Origin: Marsupella aquatica
Taxonomy: Eukaryota > Marchantiophyta
Direction of reading: 5' to 3'
DNA: 64,000 nt
Assembly: GCA_973895155.1 (NCBI GenBank)
Contig: OZ316897.1
Location: forward strand, 6,014,001 to 6,078,000
Shown one piece after another: positions 51,928-63,556 of this stretch. The position numbers and the translations under genes are program-made. The first letter of the stretch is position 1; each line of letters begins with the position of its first letter. A model generated the notes under the pieces. That model had not been told where the DNA came from and ran no database searches. It worked only from the letters and a program-made list of their open reading frames with translations.

Positions 51928-54900
51928 ATGGCAGGGAGAAAATTCTTCTTCCTTTGGGATTGGGAGGACAAGGAGATGAGACAATTCTTCTTCCTTTGGG
52001 ATTGGGAGGACAAGGAGATGGGACAGGAAAGAAAGAATTATGGAGTGCTTAAAAAGGAGGAAAAGGGAAAGAGAGAAAAAATGGAATACCTGTTAGCTGA
52101 AGGAGGGAGAGAAATTCGTGATGAGAATCTTATCGTACGAGAGGTACAAACTTTCTGCGAAGACCTGTATTCACCCCCAGACCGGGATACTGAGACCCTT
52201 AGGAAGATGCACTCTGCACGGAGAGTGCTGACCCGAGCAACTCACTTTGCCCCATCGGCTGCAGAGATCAAAATGCTGGAGGAACTTCCTTCTACACGCG
52301 AATTACAGGAGACTCTTATGCTACTCCCTAATGACAAGGCTCCTGGCATAGATGGGATGACGGCAGAGGTATTCAGAGCTTGTTGGCATTTTCTACAAGC
52401 AAACTTTCATGCTATGATCTGTGATTTCTGGTGAACTGGGAATCTGGCCTTCTGCATCAAGGAAGGGGTAATTTGATTTATACCGAAGAAAACCGACAAA
52501 CGCCGCCTGGGCGATTGGAGAGCACTAACAATGTTGACCACCACCTACAAGATCCTTGCCAAATTGGTGGCCCTACGTCTGAGATTACTCCTGCCCAAGC
52601 TGATTAGCCCTCAGCAAACTGGGTTCATACCTGGTAGACACATTCTGGAAAACATCTCCCTCACATGGCTCACCCACGACTGGATCAACTGTACTCGAAC
52701 TCCTTCACTTTTTCTCAAATTGGATTTCGAAAAGGCTTTTGATAGGGTAGATCACTCGTATATTTGGGAAACCATGTATTTGTTAGGGATCGGACCTCAT
52801 TTCATCTTCCTTGTTAAATCTCTACTCAGTAATGCTTGCTCTAAGGCCTTGGTGAATGGATTATGGACTGCTGACATTCAGATGCGCAGAGGGGTACGGC
52901 AAGGCTGCCCTCTCTCTCCTCTGCTCTTTGCTATTTCTACACAGCCTCTTATGGACTTCCTTAAGGCTGAGATTACTGCTAGTCGACTACAAGGGATACA
53001 AATCTCCCGGACACTAAACATTTGCTATAGGCTATTTGTGGATGATTTAGGCCTCTTTATCCCAGCCACTACAATGGCCTTTGAACAGGCAAGATGTGCT
53101 ATCCACTGTTATGAATGTGCAACAGGTGCTAAGCTCAATCTGAGCAAGTCGGTGGTTGTGCCTCTAGCTCTGGAGGAGATTCTTGTGTGGCTGCAGAGCA
53201 CTAGTTGGGTGATTAGCAAGGAAGGGGAGATACAGAAATATCTCGGGGCACCTTTTGGATTTGGTCTTTCAGAAGCACAACTGCACTGCTTTTGTCTGGA
53301 TTGCATCAGTGCTAGACTCTCCTCCTGGACAACCCGGCTCCTTTCATTCACGGGCCGTGTCTTGCTGGTTAAATATGTTCTACATGCTATCCCTGTTTAT
53401 CATATGATGTTTCTTAAATCCCCTACTGCCTTGGCCAAGAAACTGATTGCTTTGAGTCGGGTCTTCCTGTGGGGGATTAACAAGCAGGGCGGGAAGCGGA
53501 TACCACTGGTTGCATGGCACAAGCTCTGCCGACCCAAGGTAGATGGGGGCCTTGGACTTAAGGAATTTTGCAGTCATTCTGATGCCTTATTGAGCAAGTG
53601 GTTCAATAAGGCCTTGGATCATCCGGAGGCTGAGTGGTCGCAGATGTATGCAGCGAACTTACTACTGACAAAATGGCGTAACTTCAAGACAGCGCGCAGG
53701 AATTGCTACTCATTGCAGGATAAACTACTTTTGAGCACCCCACGCTCTTTTGGTAAGCTTACCTATACTGGACAGATCTGGAGTGCCTGGGAGCAGGTGC
53801 GACGACATTTGGTTTTCTATCCAATTACCAGTGCTATCCCGGGGCACTGGGGAGTTGAAGACTTACTCCGGTGTCTACATGGATTCTATGATCTTTCTGA
53901 AAGGACAAGGGCAGATGTTGTTATGGTCTGTGGCAGGTTAGGGATGAGGACGGTCCAAGATTTCTGGTCTGCACCCCATAACGATTGGAAGTGCCTCACT
54001 GACAGGATGCAAAGGCTACATGGATTAACCAAGGTTAATAGGACCTGTTGCCTGGCCTTTTTTGCTGCAATTCAGAGAACTGTATTTCTTGGGAACAATT
54101 TGGATTCATCTGCTAGGAAGTGGCGTTGGAATGATGTGGATTCTCAAATTAAATCTTTTGCCTTACCAAACCATAGAATCTACAAATTACTGTGCACTAA
54201 GGGATCAGACTACCTCAGACTCAACAGGATCTGGGAAGTTTCATTATCTGTTTCTGAATGGAGTGATGCCTGGCAGATACTCTGGATCTCTGACCTCTCC
54301 TCTAAGGCTAAAACCTTTCTATGGAGGATTATCGCCCAGGGCCTCTTTTCAGGATCTAGAGCATTGCGAATTGCTAATTTTGATGGACTCTGTGCGCTCA
54401 GATGTGGAGTGGTGGAGAACATTCCACACATTTTCTTTCACTGTCGGCATGCACTTAACTGTTGGAATGAGGTTAGCGGATGGCTCAATGGTGAGCTTAC
54501 TGACCGACCTATGACTATTATTGGCCTACTCTTGTCCTGTCGACGGAAATCACCTCTGTGCATGCTATGTGTTTATCTGATCTATGAGATTCTTCATAGC
54601 ATATGGCTAGCACGGAATGGACAAACTTTTGATCTATCCCGGAAGCGTATTTTCAACCCGATTTCAGCTATCTGTGAGACTCTAGATCATCTGTCTGCCG
54701 TTGCTGCTATAGCTGGCTCTAGCCGGAAGCATACCCGACTGGTTAGTGCGGTTTCACTCTTGGAGGGTGAAAGAGATAGAATTTTGAGGACTGGTGTTAG
54801 ACAGGTAGAATCTGGATGACCAATGAACATTCATTGTAGCAAAACTCTGTTAGATCCTGGTCTGTTCATAACTCTACCACCTCTTTGTGTTGACCCTGCC

Positions 54901-55145
54901 TAAATGTGATTGACAGGGCAGAGAATAGTTCAAAAGTAGCATGTTGATGTGTTTGACAGTTCTGGATTGAGTTGCCTGCCTTGTTTGGTCTTTTGACCTC
55001 ACTTACAACTCAAGGAACTGGTTTCTTGTATGTCCTTTTTCCCTCTTTGAGGTGCTGTTGCCTCTTTGGCCTGCTTGGTCCCCCCATCCGTGGGGTTCAC
55101 GCGGAATAAACAAACAATTTAAAATTAAATTTAAAAAAAAAGAGG
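51928..55145 (+). pseudogene. Non-LTR retrotransposon (LINE) reverse transcriptase with zf-RVT
   Basis: The frame opens near 51928, with a 42-bp in-frame duplication (FFFLWDWEDKEM twice). It reads into the LINE pre-RT block (NDKAPGIDGMTAEVF), then meets TGA at 52432-52434 and 52474-52476, then stays open from 52531 to 54819. RT motifs follow in order: QQTGFIPGRHILENI, LKLDFEKAFDRVDH, RRGVRQGCPLSPLLFAI, the catalytic FVDD (53035-53046, usually FADD), GAKLNLSKS and KYLGAPFG. The C-terminal zf-RVT domain follows (SSKAKTFLWRII; IPHIFFHCRHA). No AP endonuclease precedes it and no RNase H follows. The 3' end is an A-rich tract near 55120-55140. RT copies RNA at nicked target DNA in this family; this copy lacks the nicking domain and carries nonsense codons. 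Confidence 0.92.
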
Positions 55146-55477
55146 AAAAGGAAGCCCAGAAGAAAGAGACAAGACGACGTTTGAAGTTATGTAGTGAGTG
55201 CCTTGGGTTAACAATTGATGACTAGCTATGCAACCGTGAATAAGACCAGTTGAACCTGACCTGGAGACCTGAACTGAGCTGAGTTGAGGCCCCATATGAG
55301 GAAGAGCCAACAATAATGACTTTGTAGACTTCAAAGATGTTGTAATTTTGAAACCTTAAAAGGGTTTAAAATGAATAAAAAGGAGAAGAAATAAAGAAGA
55401 GTGTTTCTGAAAAATCTTGGATGTGGGGCTTTTAACAATGTTAGTAAAAAGGAGAAAGTAGATAGGAAAAACTCATA

Positions 55478-55609
55478 TTGATAGCGAGACAGAGACATTG
55501 CTAGCGAAGCAAAACCTCACATTTAACTTCACTATTTGGGAGAAAAACACTAATATCAATAATTTCAATCCATCGTGAGAGTTGCTAGCAAACCTTGCCA
55601 GCAAAAATT
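55478..55609. repeat. Type-3 palindromes downstream of the ParB/methyltransferase-like gene
   Basis: Two imperfect copies at 55478-55510 (TTGATAGCGA ... TTGCTAGCGAAG) and 55580-55609 (GTTGCTAGCA ... TGCCAGCAAAAATTG). They match the arms of the perfect copy at 60601-60627. Confidence 0.65.
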
Positions 55610-56844
55610 GTTTCTTCATATCCAAAACCCTATGAACCAAAATAGTACCAATAGTATTTTATTGAGATGACTTGAGATGATACATAACTAATTTTCCATT
55701 CTCAAATACATAAAAAGTACCACTTCTTTCTAAAGTGATATTTATCCACAAGGATGAGGAAATATCAAGAAGATTTGGACAAAATCAATAGTCATCTAAT
55801 CCTGACTGAACATCAACAGAACTATCGGAACCTGAATTGTCTGTGTTTTCCTCGCTAGTAGATACTTCACTACTCTCAGATCTCGATGTTGACTCAACCT
55901 CCTCATCTACAAATCTTGAGGCACGCACAGCCTCATTATCAATCAGAGGATGCCTCAAAAACTTCCTATCAGATCCCCTCAACAGTCGTCGCCCCTTCAT
56001 TTCCCAAGTCACTATGGGACTCTTATCGACATCCTTCATTCCTTTTTGTATATACTCAGGAAGGTCCCAAGGCTTTTCAGGAGTATCCAGAAATGCCTCC
56101 TTAATTTTGCGCCGTAGTTGAAATCGTTCCTCCTGTTTCCATTCCAAACTCCCTTCTCTATGGAAATGAAGCAAGACTGAACTAAGATGTATGAATTTTT
56201 ATTTTGCAAAGAGAGTCAAAAAGGAATTAAAGGTCGAGATTTAGGGAAGAAGCTTACGATCATTACTGAGAATCTTCCTTTGAAGGTGATGGAGTCTTGA
56301 GATCATCATCACCAAGAATCGCCAAGTCCTCCTCTTCATCACCCAAGTCAACCACAGACTTTTTCCCTTTATCCAAAAAGTCTGAAACCATTTCCACTTG
56401 AACTTTCCTCCCATGGACTGCTTGCAAAGCATCCGCAGCTGATTCCCCAAAAGCCGGATGATCCTCTAGCCCAATGACACGTCTCCCGGAGTAATCCCCG
56501 GCAAAATAACTCCAACCTTCACCCACAGTCCAATCGAAAACTACATCCCCCGGATTTGTTAACAATTCGATCACAGTCTGCATAAAAAACCTACAGAAAC
56601 ATGAGCCAACCCCGCGAAACCCATATCCAACAATCCACTCTCTTTGGGAATAGAGAGGCTAATCAAAGATGACACAGAGGGATCCTCCGAAGAAGAGAGT
56701 GCCTGAAACTTCTTATCCTTTGGAACTATCCCGTCCGAAGACGTCTTACAAAAGACATCGAGAACAAGATTGAAAACCTAGAGGGAAAACAGAACAACGA
56801 TTTAGAAAATGAACCCAAATCTTGAAGAACTTTTTCTAGAAGGT

Positions 56845-56872
56845 GATTGCTAATGAGGGTTGCTATCAAAAT
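56845..56872. repeat. Type-3 palindrome in an intron
   Basis: GATTGCTAATGAGGGTTGCTATCAAAAT, an imperfect copy lying inside the predicted intron 56778-56886, close to its GTAAGT donor. Confidence 0.7.
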
Positions 56873-57649
56873 AAAAGTGAACTTACATTAAAGTCAATGT
56901 TCTCTTTCCATAAAGGAGCTGGAAGCAAAATTGTGTACGATTGTGCATGCTTGAAAAAACCACGAGCTTGAGCAGCACTATATACGGCTGACGTGTGATT
57001 AAAATCATCACTATGAAGAACAGCAAGGAATCCATCATCAGAAAGATACTGTTTGGAGATATTGAAAAAATGTGCGGGGAGGGATTTGTCCCAAACATTC
57101 CACTCTGGAACCATTTTGTTAGTAATGAGGGGACAGAGTCCTGTAGGAAGATAGACAAAACCTAAATCAAAACCTGTTTCCGGAAGGGACTTTTTGTCCA
57201 AAACTATCGGAGTTTCCCTAAGGCCTCTCGATAGGAGGCTCTTCATCCAAATGTCACACTCTCGAACCCATGATGGTTTCTTCCTTTGGTTGACAATTGA
57301 GTTGGCGGAGTCAAGCAAACTTCACTTGAGAAAAATATGTCTATTTTCCCCTGCAATAAACTCTATTCCTTTCCTCTCCAAACTAGAGTTTAATCTTGAA
57401 TTGAATTCGGCCTCCTCATCCAAGTCAACAAAATTGCGTTTCTTCTTTGTTTTCTTGGAGCTCCCCAAATCTGCCACCTTCTTTGACTTTTTCTTCTTAC
57501 TAGTTTCCTCATGAGATGCTTCCTCATCCGCGTCTGGATTGGCTTCCTCTCCCGGTTGGTTGTGTGAACTCAATGAGCGCCTCTTTTCTGAAAAAGCACT
57601 GGGAGGTCAGAATGTAAACTTCAGGAATACACAATCAAAATATAACTTA

Positions 57650-57675
57650 TTTTGATAGCGAGGTTCGCTAGCAAT
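57650..57675. repeat. Type-3 palindrome in an intron
   Basis: Arms TTTTGATAGCGA and TCGCTAGCAAT meet around a 3-bp centre immediately next to the GTAAGT donor of the intron 57588-57681. Confidence 0.8.
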
Positions 57676-59424
57676 ACTTACTTGTTCTGAGAGATTGCTG
57701 GGAAGCAGAAACCTTTTGAGAATCTGCCTTTTCAGGGGCCCCGACTTTCACTCTTGACTTTCGAGTGAGGTCGACATTCACCCCTTGCCTCAAACATACT
57801 TCCTCCATCACGGCACAAGCCATTTCTTCCATCTCCACTGGACCAAATTTGATCTCAGACAAAATATACTTGGGCTCCTCGCCCTTCACAATCTTGGTGT
57901 ACGCCGATCTTTCCGTTTGGTCAAAAGCAGTTGACCATTAATCACTATCGAGATACCAGGGACAATTAAAAACTCCCCACGCAATAAGGTCTCTTTTGGG
58001 GTGAGAAGCATCCGCAAGATACATTGAAAACTGAGGATACGTAACATTCCCGTCTGCATCTCGCCCAATGCTTGCCAATCCAGCAAAACAAAGGGGGTAA
58101 CACCAAAAATACGAATCACTACTAATTTCCCGATCTACAAAGAATCGATAAACATATCGCTTAGCCCTTCGATGAATTACATCAACATCAAATTTGTCAC
58201 CAGACTTGGTTATCCAAATTGCTCGGAGAAACTTAGATCTCACACGAAATGCATAATCCTTGAAATCATCGAGTATCTGCTCCTTCAAAGATTCAAGATC
58301 TTTTTGAGGTGCTGACTCTAAACGATCTTGAGGAGCACTTAATCCAATCTCATCCAAATAGGCTATCAGCAAATGGTTAGAAATGGATTCAACCGATGAC
58401 CACATGGACCATGTGTGGCACCATTGCTTGGTCTCATTCTCGGTGCCTCAATCAATTGGCATCGAAGAAGTGGATCTAGAGTTGAGACAACAGTGTACAT
58501 TTGAGCCCGATCCAATCCACAACCCAATGTTTGACGCCCTTCTCGCTTCTCCCTTTCGCAATACTCATACAACTCTAGCATTTGGCAAGAAAACCCCCGT
58601 ATTCTGGATTCAAAACAGTTGCTAATTTATTGTTGCGGATAGACCATTCTTTTAGTTGCAAGGCAAACATCTCATCATGAAGCCTCTTCCTCTCAACATC
58701 AGATCACGGCTCTCTCTTCATGAACCCGCAAATCTTCTAGACCCGCAGCGATGTTTGCAGAGCACAAAATGTATGTGAGTGCATCCAAACTCATTTTTTT
58801 TAGTACCACGCCTTATTCTTCACATTCGCCATCCTAGTTTCAAAGATCTTGTAGCTAGCAGGATCGATGATCTTCTCATAGTAAGACAGATCATATTGGA
58901 GGATTTTCTTCACCCGGTCTGCATCCAAAATCCAAGAATTCTCCACTGTAACACACTGCCCAAGCTTGGACCCACAAAGGAAAAGGATATCAGTATATTA
59001 AGCAATCACTTAGGGAACCTAAACCACTTGCACAAAAGTGAAACAAAGCCAGAAAACTTACTTGTTGAGCTCATGCATCGCCGACTCAATCTCAATGAAC
59101 GAATCACGTTTCCCCTTCAAAATGCGACATATCACCCGAGGATGATACTTTTGTCGTTGGGGAACTGCTTAGCAACTATCATCCATGAATATAGACGATG
59201 GTTCCCATCAAAAACCGAAAACATCTTGTCCTTAAGGTAGAAGAATTCTGGATTTTTGTCACATTTGGCTTCAAACGCGGCATTTTGTTGAACCCAAACA
59301 TTGCCCCAAGTTGCTCGAATATCTTCGGTGACCAGAATCTCAGCACCTTCCGCATCACAAACGGAAACATAAAACTTGGCCAACTCGTCAACGTATCCAT
59401 TCGTCTTGAACTTGGAGATAAGAT

Positions 59425-59710
59425 CTTGGGGGGTTAACTAAGTGTATATTTTGGGGTACCACGTGCGATCCTAGCCTAATATAAATAGACCTATTTTATA
59501 AAGAAAATATTCCAAGAATATTCTCTATTTTTATATTAATAACCTAATTTACTTTATAAAAGGTATATATTAGAGAATATTCTATAAACATGAGTTTATA
59601 ATACCTTCTTTTGCCTCCTACGCATTTTAAAAATTTAGTTAAGTTCTATCCAAAATACCTATTTTGGATCGCACGTGGTTGCTAAGATTTTTTATAGTCA
59701 ACCCCCCGAG
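59425..59710. mobile_element. hAT-like MITE, 286 bp, 8-bp target duplication
   Basis: Ends are CTTGGGGGGTTAACTA and the inverse of CTCGGGGGGTTGACTA (two mismatches in 16), with a further shared ACCACGTGCGATCC block inside each end. The element is flanked by GATAAGAT at 59417-59424 and 59711-59718. An 8-bp duplication points to the hAT superfamily. The interior is AT-rich and non-coding. Removing the element and one GATAAGAT joins the coding frame of the ParB-like exon without a shift, confirming insertion into an exon. Confidence 0.9.
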
Positions 59711-60228
59711 GATAAGATTGTCGATAGCTCGCGATTGCACCTGGAGCAACCTCACCAAGTCCATGTTCATGAGTCAACAAAGTGGAATCCTAGGAGGTTC
59801 TTGCATGTCCCCCCTTCGTTCAACCCAAACAAAAGAGAGTGACGAGCAAGCACCTTGGAGAAAGCGTCCGGAATTTTGCTGCCTCCCATTGGAACACCGT
59901 GTGTGTCTTGAGACATGACTGCTCTTCTCGGTGTTTTCAGGCCTATGAAAAGAATTTGCCTCTCTGCTGTCGACCGAGTCACTCGTCTGCTTGAGTTTGT
60001 AGTCTGTAGAGAGGAGGCAGAGAAAGAAGTTTGGGAGCGCGGCAAAGAAGAATGATCCATTGGTTCACCACTGGGCTTGATACCCCTGCAAAATTTTGCA
60101 CGACTACTCCAAAGAGTGACCGCCATTGGGTACGGATAACACTCCACGTACAAAGACACTGTACCAGCCTCCGCACCTCGACTGACCAAGCTATGCAAAG
60201 TACAATGGAACGTTTGTAATAACGTCAT

Positions 60229-61834
60229 CCATTTCTAAACGAGATATAATACTATCATCCGTATCGAAAGCAACCGGATTTTGGAACGTGTCATACGGTA
60301 ATAGGAAAAACATACAACGGTAATTAGTCATACCAACGGATTAATTAACGACAATGTTTACTTAATTACAGATGGTTTAACGGAACCTAGCCTGAATGCA
60401 CGGATGTTTCACGACAAATTCAGAATATTTTAGAACACATAAGGCGAACATTTGACAATTCAAGTTACCGTTAAATGGTAACTTTTGGTAGCGACCCTTG
60501 CTATCAAAACTATTCCATATTTATATCAATGAGATGAAGCCAACAACATGGTTAAATTTAGGTCAAATGACCTCCAGAACTAGATGTTGGAAACTCTAAA
60601 TTTTGATAGCGAAGGTCGCTATCAAAAGACGTTATCACTTTCTCTAAATTTATAGGATATTCAGTGATATGAGGTTCAATATGCATATTTTTAAGAATAG
60701 TTAATGGTAGCGATGATTGCTAGCAAAATTATCGTTTTTTATTACCGTTGTATACCCGTTGGAAGAATCTATCCGTTACTGTATGTGTAAATTGATGACC
60801 AAGAATCTGGTGGATATGTACAGTTGGTCGGCTGGTCTTTGGGGTCATCGGTCGGGTTAAGGTTCGTTGGTCAGCCGTCTCTAAAGGTTCCTGGCGTTTT
60901 CGCCTTTCTTACGTTCTTCATGGAGGGTAGGTCCACACATTGAGGAGTAAACTATTTGAGATGTCTATTTCCTGATCGGTGATTCAATCGGCAATTCACT
61001 TGCTCTTGGTGATTCACTCGCTCTTGGTCTATTCCAGGCGCTCGCTCGCCCTACGCCTCATCGGTGATCATAACGGTGATACTAGTTCCTCCTCAAATGG
61101 TAGCAGCTCCTCCTTAGACTCACCGTCTGATCGTCACAATCTTGAAGCTCCACCGACGCCAATTCTTCCAGTATCCTTAACTGCCACTGTTTTAAACGAG
61201 CAAAGTGAACGCCGCCAACGGGAAATGTTGCCAAATTGCACCGGCATAGTCTGTAGCTCCAACAGAGGAAAACTTTTGCCGCGACGCCTTCACTCTGCGT
61301 CAAGTGCCAAACTTGGGCTCAAAATGACCGCCTCGCCGCAATCAAACCGTTGATCCATGGCACTTTGCATTTCTTCCACCAAGTCGGACATCACAAGGAG
61401 AAACCCAGTTCAGATGAGAACAAGCTCCATAGCTTGTGAAAAAACCTGAACGCCTTTGTCACTTGTCATGGCGCACTCGGTAACACCTTGGCAGCAATCC
61501 AGCTACCAAAACGACCAGCTCACTTCAACCTTCAACTTGAGCTATAATGTGCAATCCCTCCTGCACCGCATGGCTCACACCGTTGAAAAATGCGATCTTT
61601 GGTCTCTCCCCATATAGCCGTCGAACATGAATAAAACCTAAACGACACAAATTTTAATTCCTCCATACCACGGATACCAATCAGCAAGTTCTAACCCCCA
61701 TTAGAAAGCCCTCTCACTAACCTATCCGCTCAGCCACACACATTCAAGTTTCATGCGACAAAACTCTAAATGTACCATCGACAATGAACGCTGGAAAAAA
61801 CCGTCATGAAAAAACCTCATCACCTCCCAGGCAT
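60229..61834. other. No assured gene; promoter side of the ParB-like gene and LTR internal remnant
   Basis: 60.23-60.8 kb is AT-rich with repeated ACGG/CCGT-type motifs (for example TACGGTAAT, CCAACGGATTA) and three type-3 palindromes; it may be the 5' region of the minus-strand gene. Beyond 61.4 kb the sequence lies just inside the LTR at 61849 and may be its internal part, but gag is not recognisable. Confidence 0.4.
60483..60728. repeat. Type-3 palindromes upstream of the ParB/methyltransferase-like gene
   Basis: Copies at 60483-60509, 60601-60627 and 60704-60728. The middle one is perfect: TTTTGATAGCGA, a 3-bp centre AGG, and TCGCTATCAAAA. The others differ at 1-5 positions. Confidence 0.88.
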
Positions 61835-61846
61835 GCTTTGATACCA
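61835..61846 (-). promoter_or_regulatory. Primer binding site for initiator tRNA-Met
   Basis: On the minus strand the sequence reads TGGTATCAAAGC, starting two bases after the LTR end. It matches the usual plant retrotransposon primer site TGGTATCAGAGC except for one base, and fixes the orientation of the element as minus. Confidence 0.82.
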
Positions 61847-61848
61847 CT

Positions 61849-62220
61849 TGTTGAGCATAGACTATATTCATAACGGCAAGCCCATGAACCATCCAACATA
61901 CAATAGTCGACACAGAGAGATACGTGGTTCACCTTCACATAAGGCTACGTCCACGGGAACACACAAGAGCTTTACTGCACTCTAGACCAAATGGCCATAC
62001 CAAGCATCCACAGCACAAGCTCTCCTTATCTCTCAACTAGTTCCGTAACAATGAGCCTAAGTTCCACCCAGGGTCTGGCATCAGCCCTGGCTTAATACAC
62101 AACAACACTATCGCTAACATTAGCTAAGTCCTAACCTGAGTTAGACCAACTATGGTTAGCTCATGAGTCACAAGACTAGAGCAATATCTAACAAGAACAT
62201 TAATTAATAAACCCAAGACA
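61849..62220 (-). mobile_element. LTR of a (probably Copia-type) retrotransposon, 372 bp
   Basis: On the minus strand the segment starts TGTCTTGGG and ends GCTCAACA, so it has TG...CA ends, with the primer site just downstream. It contains GTGAAGGTGAACCACGT and a TCTCTCTGTGTCG tract, a pattern common near the 3' end of plant Copia LTRs. No second LTR or pol domain was found on the internal side (below 61834), so this is the 5' end of a truncated element. Confidence 0.82.
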
Positions 62221-62717
62221 TGTTTTACTCCAAAGGTTGCACCAACATGAATGTCACTTCTATTATGGATGGTAATGGTAATGGTAATGGTAATGTATTA
62301 TAAGCTCCGGGACCATGAAAGTCAAAGGAGCTGCCACAAAAAGTAAAGTACAATGCAATCAAAGAAAAGAGCAACCAAAAGAGATTGCTCAGAAGAGGAC
62401 AACTATGTCCTCAAAGAAACTATGGACCTAGAGAGCCCTATGGACCTAGAGAGCCCTGAAAGATTTTCCAAACCTATTCTCCTTTCCCTATCCACCGCAA
62501 AGATATATCTTCCAAGTTGCTGAGGGGGCAGACCAAACAATGCATACAAATCTTTCACCAAGATTTGAGATGCCATCCTAACCCCCTCATAAAACTTGCA
62601 AGCAATGAATACATGATATTCATTCTCTATACTAGAGCTATCACATAGTTGACAAACCCTCTTTTTCCTGTCAATATCCTTCCATCTCCCTTGTTCTACT
62701 TGGGGTATTTACATAAG

Positions 62718-62775
62718 ACAGGAAACAGGAAAACAGGAAACCCAAAACAGGAACCGGTGACAGGAAACAGGAAAA
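62718..62775. repeat. CAGGAAACAGG cluster (third copy of the MITE-like end)
   Basis: ACAGGAAACAGG, AAACAGGAAAC, AACAGGAAC and GACAGGAAACAGG occur within 60 bp, preceded by TATTTACATAAGAC, which resembles the left flank of copy B (GTGTTTACAAATGAC). An opposite end was not found, so this is probably a truncated copy. Confidence 0.55.
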
Positions 62776-63050
62776 CCGAATACACCAAACTTAAAGAAAA
62801 ATACCGGAAACTTGTCTGTTGTTAAGCAAGAACTTGACACCCAAAATGGGGCTTTTAGAAGATTGTAGTCAAGTCCAAAAAAATGATGTAGAATAGCAAC
62901 AGGCGCTCGAATACTAAGCCGAGGGGAACGGTACATTTGAACCTGGGTTATACTGAAAAGCACATTAATTCACCAAGCGCTGCCATTGTAATTGTATAGA
63001 ATGGAGCTCTAAACAAGAAACTCTAGCGCGTCCGTCGGACCGGTGCAGAT

Positions 63051-63069
63051 ACTAGCGCCGGGCGCTAGT
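63051..63069. repeat. Perfect type-2 palindrome
   Basis: ACTAGCGCC, centre G, GGCGCTAGT: 9-bp arms with no mismatch. Same core as the palindromes within MITE-like copies A and B. Confidence 0.92.
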
Positions 63070-63511
63070 TATATCGCTCAGTCAGACAGAGGCCGATGTG
63101 ATAAATACGACAAAACCACAGGGACAATCGGACCGGCATTTAGGGTTATACATCCAAAAGAACCAACTCCAACCAATTCGCATAATTGAACGCCACCCCA
63201 AAATCCACAAAGTCTTGCGATACAATTTTTTTAAGTAAGATGGTAGCGCCAGGAGCTTACAAAAGATCAAAGTGATCCGCATAACCACACCGTAAACGGA
63301 AGGTATGAAAGTTTCAAAAAGCTACGCGCATCCGACGCCTCTCGCTTAAAACGGCCGAACAATAAACTAGTGCTAGGCACTTCACCGAACTCCACACAAT
63401 CGAGTTCCAAAATGGCTACATCTAACAACAAGATTTCTAAATTCCGGTCGAGTCCCGATGAAGTCTTCATCACATTGGGAAAAACATGAGCGCAATGGGC
63501 ACCATAGTCTT

Positions 63512-63556
63512 ATCGACCAACGCTAGCGCCGGGCGCTAGTCCGCTCATTGGTCGAT
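63512..63556. repeat. Nested type-2 palindrome
   Basis: Inner arms CTAGCGCC/GGCGCTAG (63523-63539, 1-bp centre) lie between outer arms ATCGACCAA (63512-63520) and TTGGTCGAT (63548-63556). The stop codon of the minus-strand ORF lies within the inner arm. Confidence 0.9.

Larger units (their letters stand above)
55785..60228 (-). pseudogene. Split gene: ParB-like DGxHR motif plus beta-class DNA methyltransferase-like fold
   Basis: Reading down the minus strand, a leader (60228-59711) is followed by a ParB-like block holding VFDGNHRLYSW (near 59190) and, after a shift, KGKRDSFIEIESAMHELN. Next is a helical middle (58945-57682: NNKLATVLNPEYGGFLAK, HLLIAYLDEIGLS). After a Lys-rich acidic linker come methyltransferase elements in beta-class order. 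A motif-IV position reads DLGFVYLPTG instead of DPPY, then SDDGFLAVLHSDD. Motif I reads PGDVVFDWTVGEGWSYFAG, then GRRVIGLED. An acidic Ser-rich tail ends at 55785. Introns 58946-59061, 57588-57681, 56778-56886 and 56158-56257 have GTAAG donors and AG acceptors; the last three keep phase. Decay: TAA 57938-57940, TGA 57322-57324, TAA/TGA 56260-56265, several stops near 58650-58810, frameshifts near 59130, 58560 and 56590, and a transposon at 59425-59710. ParB-methylase pairs are known in phages and bacteria; catalysis here looks lost. Confidence 0.6.
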
